Origin: an uncultured Bacteroidota bacterium
GTDB lineage: Bacteria > Bacteroidota > Bacteroidia > Bacteroidales > VadinHA17
NCBI GenBank assembly: GCA_903865465.1
Contig: CAIPJU010000682.1
Span: forward strand, 1-5,527
Direction: 5' to 3'
DNA: 5,527 nt
Part shown: piece after piece, positions 1 to 5,527 of the stretch
How the letters are laid out: every line of letters starts with the position of its first letter
Numbering within the stretch: the first letter of the stretch is position 1
Made by a program: the position numbers and the translations under genes
The notes under the pieces: model-generated
Told to the model about the DNA's origin: nothing
What the model saw: only the letters and a program-made list of their open reading frames with translations
Database searches by the model: none

Positions 1-171
1 ACTCAACCAATAATTGCCGCCTACCTTGCATCACTTCTGGGACAGGACCATATCAACCTGATAATGATAATTTCAGCATGTCTGATCTTTACCGGAGTCT
101 TTGTTGTGAGTCTTAAACGATCATCAGGAGAAATCAAAACTGATCTGAATAAAGCCCCAACTTCATCATAA
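1..171 (+). CDS. C-terminal end of a probable EamA/DMT-family membrane transporter (5' end outside window)
   Basis: Frame 1 is open from the first base to a TAA at 169-171 and gives 56 residues. The fragment has two hydrophobic stretches, about residues 3-13 (beginning QPIIAAYLASLLG) and 20-38 (LIMIISACLIFTGVFVVSL). They are joined by a short polar loop and followed by KR and a hydrophilic tail of about 16 residues. This matches the last two helices of EamA/DMT (drug/metabolite transporter) proteins, where a P-x-x-A-x-x-L helix, a short loop and a final G-V-x-x-V helix end in positive charge. Such proteins are inner-membrane transporters of small metabolites. The substrate cannot be told from this piece. 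The next gene starts 39 bp downstream on the same strand, so co-transcription is possible. The coding call is fairly secure, but the family call rests on only 56 residues and another polytopic membrane protein is possible. Confidence 0.6.
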   Translation, partial: TQPIIAAYLASLLGQDHINLIMIISACLIFTGVFVVSLKRSSGEIKTDLNKAPTSS

Positions 172-210
172 CAGTTATGGCTTAATGCCGTAAATTTTAA
201 AAAACAGCTT

Positions 211-1803
211 ATGAATAAAATTACATTGATCTGCCTTCTGCTTCTTTTTTCCTCTGTTTTATCTGCTCACGACGGCTATATCCGAAATCGGGATGCTGAT
301 GTTTTGAACTATCAGTTCAATATTTCAATAAATGATTCAACCAACAGGATTGAAGCAGTAGCTGATATAAAAGTAAAATTTCTTGCCCCGGTCTCTTCAT
401 TCACTCTTGATTTAAAAAGTTCAGGCCCTGACGGCAAGGGGATGGATGTCACCTCTGCAGCTGTTAATGGTGAGAATACTAGATGGGAGCAGGGGAAAGA
501 TAAACTTACCATCTTCTTTAAACATAATGTATCGAAAAATGATACATTGAATATTTCCATTATTTACTCAGGCATTCCTGCCGATGGACTTATCATCTCA
601 AAGAATAAATATGGCAGCCGTACTTTCTTTGCCGACCACTGGCCCGACAGGGCCCATAATTACCTCCCCTGTATCGACCATCCCTATGACAAGGCTGAAG
701 TGGATTTCATAATTAAATCACCCGATTGCTATAAGGTCGTTGCCAGCGGCTCACTGATCGAAGAATCACCTTTAGCGAAAGGCAGAAAAATGACTCACTG
801 GAAGGAGTCTGTTCCGATCTCAACGAAGGTTATGACATTCGGCGCTGCCAGGTTTTCTGTTCATTCCGATGGAACTGTAACCTGTATTCCTGTCTCTGCC
901 TGGGTTTTTCCTGAAAACCAGAGAGAAGGTTTCTCCGATTATTCCATTGCCGTGAGTCCCCTGCAATATTATATAAAAACTATTGGTGAATATCCCTATG
1001 AGAAGCTGGCCAATGTCCAATCAAAGACAATTTACGGCGGACTCGAAAATGCAGGTACTATCTTTTACTCCGAGAATTCCGTAACTGGTCAGGGTAAGGA
1101 TGAAGGACTCATTGCCCATGAGGAGGCACACCAGTGGTTCGGTGACTGTGTTACAGAAGCTGACTGGCACCACATATGGTTAAGCGAAGGCTTTGCCACC
1201 TACCTTACCTCACTTTATTTCGAGTCGAAGGATGGAAGGAAGAAGCTTGAATCTGACATGAGCTCATCACGTGAGAGAGTTCTCAGGTTCTATGACCGTA
1301 ATCCGGCACCGGTAATTGACAGCAGCGTTACAGACCTGATGAAGCTCCTGAACCCCAATTCATACCAGAAGGGTGGATGGGTACTGCATATGCTCCGCAA
1401 CGAGATTGGCGATGAGGCCTTCTTCAGGGGATTGAGGTTATACTATAGCCGTTTCCGAAATTCAAATGCCCTTACCGATGATTTCAGGAAGGTAATGGAG
1501 GAGAGCGGTAAAAAGGATCTTTCGTTATTCTTTCGACAATGGCTTTATGTCGCAGGTCAGCCTGAACTGAAGATCTGGCAGGAGAGCGGCAAAGGGAAAG
1601 ATGAGATAGAAATAAACATCGAACAGAAGCAGGAACATCTTTTTGAATTTAACCTGGAATTATCCGTTGTTGATGCTTCAGGAGAAAAGTCAGAAAAAGT
1701 ATTCATCAAAGACCGCGTAACGAAGCTTAGTGTCAAAGCATCGGATAATGCCTCTGTCATTGCTGATCCGCATGTCAATCTTCTCTTCAGGCCTGTTCCA
1801 TGA
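211..1803 (+). CDS. Secreted M1-family zinc metallopeptidase (aminopeptidase N-like), short form
   Basis: This complete 530-residue protein is predicted to remove N-terminal residues from peptides outside the cytoplasm. Residues 1-19 are a signal peptide with a Leu-rich core ending LSA; cleavage would leave His20, and no lipobox Cys is present. Residues about 30-215 form the M1 N-terminal beta domain, including NYLPCIDHPYDKAEVDF at 150-166. The catalytic domain spans about 245-450. It has the substrate-binding GGLEN motif (276-280, equal to GxMEN), the zinc site HEEAH (303-307) with the third ligand Glu326 exactly 18 residues on in LSEGFATY, and Tyr385 in SYQKG as the likely transition-state Tyr. 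Residues about 450-530 look like a small beta domain. The large helical C-terminal domain of PepN-type enzymes is absent, so the protein is short for M1 but matches single-unit bacterial members. All catalytic residues are intact. No Shine-Dalgarno precedes the ATG; the start is chosen because it directly begins the signal peptide. Peptide specificity is unknown. Confidence 0.93.
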   Translation: MNKITLICLLLLFSSVLSAHDGYIRNRDADVLNYQFNISINDSTNRIEAVADIKVKFLAPVSSFTLDLKSSGPDGKGMDVTSAAVNGENTRWEQGKDKLTIFFKHNVSKNDTLNISIIYSGIPADGLIISKNKYGSRTFFADHWPDRAHNYLPCIDHPYDKAEVDFIIKSPDCYKVVASGSLIEESPLAKGRKMTHWKESVPISTKVMTFGAARFSVHSDGTVTCIPVSAWVFPENQREGFSDYSIAVSPLQYYIKTIGEYPYEKLANVQSKTIYGGLENAGTIFYSENSVTGQGKDEGLIAHEEAHQWFGDCVTEADWHHIWLSEGFATYLTSLYFESKDGRKKLESDMSSSRERVLRFYDRNPAPVIDSSVTDLMKLLNPNSYQKGGWVLHMLRNEIGDEAFFRGLRLYYSRFRNSNALTDDFRKVMEESGKKDLSLFFRQWLYVAGQPELKIWQESGKGKDEIEINIEQKQEHLFEFNLELSVVDASGEKSEKVFIKDRVTKLSVKASDNASVIADPHVNLLFRPVP

Positions 1804-1913
1804 AAAATCTGAATATTTTGCCTGTTTGCTGTTTCTTGACATGAAATCTGATCTCTGATATCTGCAATCTGCTTTCTGATAACTTATATCTGATATCTGA
1901 TATCTGAAATCTG
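1804..1913. other. Convergent intergenic spacer with no recognisable terminator hairpin
   Basis: The peptidase gene (+) and mnmA (-) both end into this 110-bp spacer, so transcripts from both sides should stop here. I looked for a GC-rich stem followed by a T-run on either strand and found none. Apart from the heptamer array, the spacer holds only an AT-rich stretch (1804-1820) and two short similar heptamers, CCTGTTT and GCTGTTT, at 1821-1834. Termination may be Rho-dependent or use a weak structure, or the repeat may take part; the sequence does not decide this. Confidence 0.5.
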
Positions 1914-1922
1914 CTATCTGTC
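1846..1922. repeat. Degenerate 7-bp tandem repeat, consensus ATCTGAT, 11 units in phase
   Basis: Units start every 7 bp from 1846 to 1916. In order they read ATCTGAT, CTCTGAT, ATCTGCA, ATCTGCT, TTCTGAT, AACTTAT, ATCTGAT, ATCTGAT, ATCTGAA, ATCTGCT and ATCTGTC. TCTG is kept in ten of the eleven units and full ATCTG in eight. The sixth unit is the most decayed, but the phase is unbroken across it. An extra out-of-phase ATCTGAA sits at 1807-1813, just after the peptidase stop. The array fills most of the spacer between two convergent genes and its right end overlaps the last codons of mnmA. Function is unknown. Seven-base units are out of step with codons, so the array itself is unlikely to be protein-coding. 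Confidence 0.85.
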
Positions 1923-3113
1923 TATTACTCCTGATCCGACCACCTCGTCGGCCTCGTAGAATGCAGCAAACTGTCCGGGGGCAATACCACGTTGTAGCTC
2001 CTCAAAAATAACATACATCCCTGTATTGCGCATGAAAACCCTTGCCTTCTGCAATGGCTGACGGTACCTGATCCTAACCTGGTAATCGCGACACTCTCCA
2101 ACGGCCATAGCCAGATCAGTTCTGATCCAATGGATCTCATCGGACCTGATGAAAAGACCCTTTCGGTTCAATCCGGGATGAGAATGGCCTTCACCAACAT
2201 ATACAATATTTGACTTAACATCATTTTCAATAACGAACAAAGGTTCCTTATGCCCGCCTACATTCATTCCCTTTCTCTGCCCAATAGTGAAGAAATGGGC
2301 GCCGCTATGTTCACCTATCAACCTGCCCGATGAAGGAACATGTCTGAATGGCTCAGTAAGTGAATCAAGTAATTCGTCTGATATTTCATTTCCGGGTATT
2401 GATACAGGGTATTCCGGGTAAATTTCATGATTTGTTACCTCAATAATATTGCCTTTTTTTGCTTCAAGCTTCTGCTGAAGAAATGTTGGGAGATGCACCT
2501 TCCCCACAAAACAAATTCCCTGTGAATCTTTTCTGGTTGCAGTGGCAAGGCCGAGCTTTTCAGCCAGTGCCCTCACTTCAGGTTTTGTCAGCCTACCAAT
2601 TGGGAACAGAGCCGTGGAAAGCTGTTCCTGGTTAAGCTGACAGAGGAAATAACTCTGGTCTTTGTTGTCATCGGCTCCTGCCAGAAGTCTGTAATAAATT
2701 ATGCCATCTTTTTCAACTTGTTCTTTCCTGCAATAGTGCCCTGTTGCCACAAAATCTCCTCCGAGTTTACGTGCCTCCTCTGCGAAGGAATCAAACTTTA
2801 TCTCCCTGTTGCAAAGGACATCGGGATTGGGCGTCCGACCTTTTTCATATTCTGCAAACATATAATCAACCACTCTCTGACGATAGGGGCCGCTCAAATC
2901 AACAAAGTGAAACGGGATGTCAAGCTTCCTGGCGACCATCTCAGCAAACATCAGGTCGTCCTCCCAGTGACAGTCGCTCTGAAGCAACCCTGTTGTGTCA
3001 TTCCAGTTCCGCATGAAGAGTGCAGATACTTCATAACCCTGCTCTTTCAGAAGCCATGCTGCAACGCTGGAATCAACTCCGCCCGATAATCCGACTACTG
3101 CCTTTTTTTTCAC
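1914..3113 (-). CDS. mnmA: tRNA-specific 2-thiouridylase MnmA
   Basis: This complete 399-residue cytoplasmic enzyme thiolates C2 of the wobble uridine U34 in tRNA-Lys, -Glu and -Gln, using ATP to adenylate the base and a persulfide as sulfur carrier. Visible motifs are the PP-loop SGGVDSS (10-16), Cys48 in SDCHWEDD, NPDVLCN with catalytic Cys101, ATGHY (123-127), DQSYFL (152-157), GICFVG with persulfide-forming Cys201, and TIGQRKG (276-282) opening the C-terminal beta domains. It is longer than E. coli MnmA (368 residues), mostly because of about 30 extra residues at roughly 225-262, as I recall from Bacteroidota homologues. The start is GTG (3111-3113, minus strand). An in-frame stop lies four codons upstream and no ATG intervenes, and GTG gives the expected MKKKAVVGLSGG N-terminus. 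No clear ribosome site precedes it. The TAG stop and last two codons lie inside the heptamer repeat. The sulfur donor partner is not in the window. Confidence 0.97.
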   Translation of the reverse strand: MKKKAVVGLSGGVDSSVAAWLLKEQGYEVSALFMRNWNDTTGLLQSDCHWEDDLMFAEMVARKLDIPFHFVDLSGPYRQRVVDYMFAEYEKGRTPNPDVLCNREIKFDSFAEEARKLGGDFVATGHYCRKEQVEKDGIIYYRLLAGADDNKDQSYFLCQLNQEQLSTALFPIGRLTKPEVRALAEKLGLATATRKDSQGICFVGKVHLPTFLQQKLEAKKGNIIEVTNHEIYPEYPVSIPGNEISDELLDSLTEPFRHVPSSGRLIGEHSGAHFFTIGQRKGMNVGGHKEPLFVIENDVKSNIVYVGEGHSHPGLNRKGLFIRSDEIHWIRTDLAMAVGECRDYQVRIRYRQPLQKARVFMRNTGMYVIFEELQRGIAPGQFAAFYEADEVVGSGVIDR

Positions 3114-3117
3114 GGGC

Positions 3118-3125
3118 CAAATTTA
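3118..3125 (-). promoter_or_regulatory. Possible Bacteroidota-type -7 box (TAAATTTG) for mnmA
   Basis: On the minus strand the 8-mer TAAATTTG matches the Bacteroidota -7 consensus TAnnTTTG exactly. It ends four bases before the GTG start of mnmA. No TTTG (-33) element is present at the usual 19-21 bp upstream. If the box is real, transcription would begin at or very near the start codon, giving a leaderless or nearly leaderless mRNA. An eight-base match without its partner in AT-rich DNA can occur by chance, so the confidence is low. Confidence 0.25.
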
Positions 3126-3142
3126 AGGAAAATGTCTCAATA

Positions 3143-5527
3143 ATGAGTATTTTTACCACAATGGGAGCAGGAACATTAACCATCTGCAGTGCTTCGGCAG
3201 GATCGGGAAAGACATACAGGCTAACTGGTGATTATCTGGCAAGCCTGTTCCGGTCGACCTTCAATTATAGGCGTATTCTTGCAGTTACCTTTACCAATAA
3301 GGCTACTGCCGAAATGAAATCGAGGATTCTTGACAACCTTCACCGGCTGGCTTCAGGGAAGGCATGCGACTATCTTCCTGAACTTATTAAATCTTCAGGT
3401 AAGAATGAACCCAGGATCAGGGAAGAGGCTAAGGAGATACTGTACAATATTTTACATGATTATTCCAGATTTTCTGTTTCAACAATCGACAGTTTTTTTT
3501 CAAGGATAATCAGATCATTTGCCAGGGAAGCAGGGCTCCATTCCGGTTTCAACTTTGAACTTGACCATAGCGCAATTCTCTCCGATGCTGTTGATGAGAT
3601 GATCGCCTCCTCAACCGGCGATATTCAGCTTAAAAACTGGTTAACTTCCTTCGCCCTCAAGAATATTGATGATGAAAAGACCTGGAATATTAAAACAGCT
3701 ATTCTGAAGCTGGCTGAGGAACTCTTCAAGGAGAAGTATAAGATCCTCTCAGCCGATGAAAGGTCTAATCTTGAGAATAAGCAGTTTCTTACAAAATATA
3801 TTAATACAATAAAGTCATTAAAATCTGGCTTTGAAAAAAAACTTCCCGAGCTGGGGGCAAAGGCAGATACAATCTTTTCAGAATATCAGCTTCGTGATGA
3901 GATGTTTTACCAGAAAGGAAGAGGAATCCCCGGCTTTATCAGGGACCTCTTGGATTGTACAGTCAAGAAACCGAATAATTATGTCCGCGAGACTTTAAAA
4001 GATCCTCCCAAATGGTCAAAGGATAAACCATGCCCTCAACTCCAGGCAGCAATAAATGGCGGCCTCGATGATGTCATCAGGGAAGCAGTTGAATTCTATG
4101 ACTCCAATGTCATGAATTATAAAAGTGCCAAAGCTGTCATCGAATATGTTTATTCATTGGGTATTCTTTCGGATGTCTTGCGTAATGTCCATATTATCAC
4201 CGATGCCGGCAACAGCTTTCTCCTCTCCGATGCCGGCGAGGTACTTAGCCTTATAACCAAGGGTGACCAGTCGCCATTTATCTATGAAAAAATAGGCAAC
4301 AGGTATGAGAATTTCATGCTTGATGAATTTCAGGATACCTCCGAAATTCAATGGAATAACTTCAAGCCCCTGATTGAAAACAGTATGGCTGAAGGTTTCG
4401 ATAACCTTGTGGTGGGCGATGTAAAACAATCTATTTATCGCTGGAGAAACAGTAACTGGAAAATACTGGGGACTGTGCTCGCCGGGATGGTCGATAATGA
4501 CAGGTTCTTAAGCAATTCACTGAAGACAAATTACAGAAGCCGTTCAAATATTATAAAATTCAATAATACCCTCTTTACGAAAATTCCTCAGCTTCTCGAT
4601 GATGCTATGGCTGAAGAGAAGCTTCCCGTTAGTTTCAGGGAGCTCTACTCTGAAGCCGTCCAGATTGATCCCGGTAAGAAAAACGGAGGATATGTAAGAA
4701 TGGAGTTTGTCGAAGATACTGAAGAACAAATTTGGCAGGAGCTTGTTCTGGAAAAACTCCCTTCCGTCATAGAATCAGTTCAGGATATGGGATATGGTGC
4801 TTCCGATACAGGCATCATTGTGCGCAATGGAAGAGAGGGATCAATGGTACTCAAGACGCTGATCGATTATGCAAATACTCTTCCTCCGGAGAAAAAGGGG
4901 CAGTATAACTTTCATGTGGTTTCAAATGATTCGCTTCTCCTGGCAAACTCCCCGGTAATTAATTTCCTCATATCTGTAATGTCAGTTGTAATCAATCATT
5001 CTGATTCAATAAGCTGGGCCAGGATGATAAGGACTTATATTCTGGCAAGCGGAGGTGAGGATCCCGAAAAGGCAGCAATATCGGGGGAAAATATAATTAA
5101 TCTTTCAAAAGTATATTTTCCGGAAGGATATAATGACCTTATTGAATCGCTCGATCAGATGCCATTGTTCGAAGCCTCAGAAAGCATTGTCAAGTTCTTC
5201 GGCCTGGGTAATTATTCATGGAATGTAGCCTATCTGAGTACTTTTCAGGATCTGGTTCTTGGTTTCACAGGGAGCAGGAATTCCGATATCAGGGCCTTCC
5301 TTGAATGGTGGGAGGAGAGTGGTAATAAAAAATCAGTAAGCCTGCCCGATAATCAGGATGCAATGAGGATTCTTACCATTCATAAATCGAAAGGGCTGGA
5401 ATTCAAAATTGTAATATTACCCTTTATATCATGGAAGCTCGATCACGATCCAACTAAACAACCAATCCTTTGGGTAAAGCCGGAAAGCCCTCCATTCAGT
5501 GAACTTGGAGTTCTGCCTGTCAGGTAC
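3143..5527 (+). CDS. UvrD/AddA/RecB-like SF1A DNA helicase, N-terminal 795 residues (runs off right edge)
   Basis: The frame is open from ATG 3143 to the window end with no stop, giving 795 residues. SF1A helicase motifs appear in order. Motif I is ASAGSGKT (17-24, Lys23 binds ATP phosphate) and motif Ia is AVTFTNKATAEMK (47-59). STIDSFF follows at 113-119. Motif II is DEFQDT (394-399), motif III GDVKQSIYRWR (425-435) and motif IV TNYRS (462-466). A later motif is LTIHKSKGLEF (744-754). The long stretch between 120 and 385 corresponds to the 1B insertion. The Walker A site almost at the N-terminus, DEFQDT and VKQSIYRWR point to the AddA/RecB branch that unwinds DNA at double-strand ends for recombination repair, rather than to UvrD/Rep itself. 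The C-terminus is outside the window, so a nuclease domain cannot be confirmed. A second in-frame ATG at 3161 (Met7) is an alternative start. The gene lies 29 bp from divergent mnmA; no promoter for it was recognised. Confidence 0.92.
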   Translation, partial: MSIFTTMGAGTLTICSASAGSGKTYRLTGDYLASLFRSTFNYRRILAVTFTNKATAEMKSRILDNLHRLASGKACDYLPELIKSSGKNEPRIREEAKEILYNILHDYSRFSVSTIDSFFSRIIRSFAREAGLHSGFNFELDHSAILSDAVDEMIASSTGDIQLKNWLTSFALKNIDDEKTWNIKTAILKLAEELFKEKYKILSADERSNLENKQFLTKYINTIKSLKSGFEKKLPELGAKADTIFSEYQLRDEMFYQKGRGIPGFIRDLLDCTVKKPNNYVRETLKDPPKWSKDKPCPQLQAAINGGLDDVIREAVEFYDSNVMNYKSAKAVIEYVYSLGILSDVLRNVHIITDAGNSFLLSDAGEVLSLITKGDQSPFIYEKIGNRYENFMLDEFQDTSEIQWNNFKPLIENSMAEGFDNLVVGDVKQSIYRWRNSNWKILGTVLAGMVDNDRFLSNSLKTNYRSRSNIIKFNNTLFTKIPQLLDDAMAEEKLPVSFRELYSEAVQIDPGKKNGGYVRMEFVEDTEEQIWQELVLEKLPSVIESVQDMGYGASDTGIIVRNGREGSMVLKTLIDYANTLPPEKKGQYNFHVVSNDSLLLANSPVINFLISVMSVVINHSDSISWARMIRTYILASGGEDPEKAAISGENIINLSKVYFPEGYNDLIESLDQMPLFEASESIVKFFGLGNYSWNVAYLSTFQDLVLGFTGSRNSDIRAFLEWWEESGNKKSVSLPDNQDAMRILTIHKSKGLEFKIVILPFISWKLDHDPTKQPILWVKPESPPFSELGVLPVRY

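Noticed and set aside
191..198. TAAATTTT upstream of the peptidase start, resembling a Bacteroidota -7 box
   Set aside because: It matches only seven of eight positions including the free ones, has no TTTG at the right distance upstream, and lies in an AT-rich spacer that may simply be read through from the transporter gene.
1888..1922. Heptamer array as a CRISPR-like array or terminator hairpin
   Set aside because: Units are contiguous with no spacers, and the only palindromes are short GATATC cores with no stable stem or T-run.
2718..3089. Open frames on the plus strand opposite mnmA
   Set aside because: They are antisense to a complete, strongly conserved mnmA, have Cys-rich and low-complexity translations, and show no family motif.
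4200..4237. Eleven-base direct repeat CCGATGCCGGC, two copies 27 bp apart
   Set aside because: Both copies are in the helicase frame and encode Asp-Ala-Gly at residues 354-356 and 363-365. The spacing is a whole number of codons, and coding constraint plus chance explains it.
4154..4729. Two minus-strand open frames opposite the helicase
   Set aside because: They lie antisense to conserved helicase motifs II-IV and show no recognisable domain or start signal, so they are shadows of the real gene.

Overview
The window looks like ordinary chromosomal DNA from a member of the Bacteroidota, probably Bacteroidales-like. This is an inference from four things. The M1 peptidase is a short, secreted, single-unit type. 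MnmA carries a lineage-type insert of about 30 residues. The UvrD/AddA-like helicase has the N-terminal pattern typical of that phylum. Shine-Dalgarno signals are weak or absent, and one spacer holds a TAnnTTTG-like box. The DNA is moderately AT-rich and has no rRNA, tRNA, CRISPR array, insertion sequence or phage gene that I can see.

Layout from left to right. Positions 1-171 (+) are the last 56 codons of what looks like an EamA/DMT-type membrane transporter. After a 39-bp spacer, 211-1803 (+) encodes a complete secreted M1-family zinc metallopeptidase with an intact HEXXH-18-E zinc site. The 110-bp spacer 1804-1913 lies between convergent genes and is dominated by a degenerate 7-bp tandem repeat, consensus ATCTGAT, 11 units in perfect phase. 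The repeat runs into the 3' end of the next gene. Positions 1914-3113 (-) encode a complete MnmA, the tRNA 2-thiouridylase, starting at GTG. Only 29 bp separate it from a divergent gene at 3143 (+), which is the first 795 codons of an SF1A helicase related to UvrD, AddA and RecB. That gene runs off the right edge.

The genes do not form an obvious pathway. They are a transporter tail, an exported peptidase, a tRNA-modification enzyme and a DNA-repair helicase, of which only the first two might be co-transcribed. I do not see a new biological system. The features most worth a second look are the heptamer array, its intrusion into the mnmA terminus, and the very tight divergent mnmA/helicase junction with a possible leaderless mnmA promoter.
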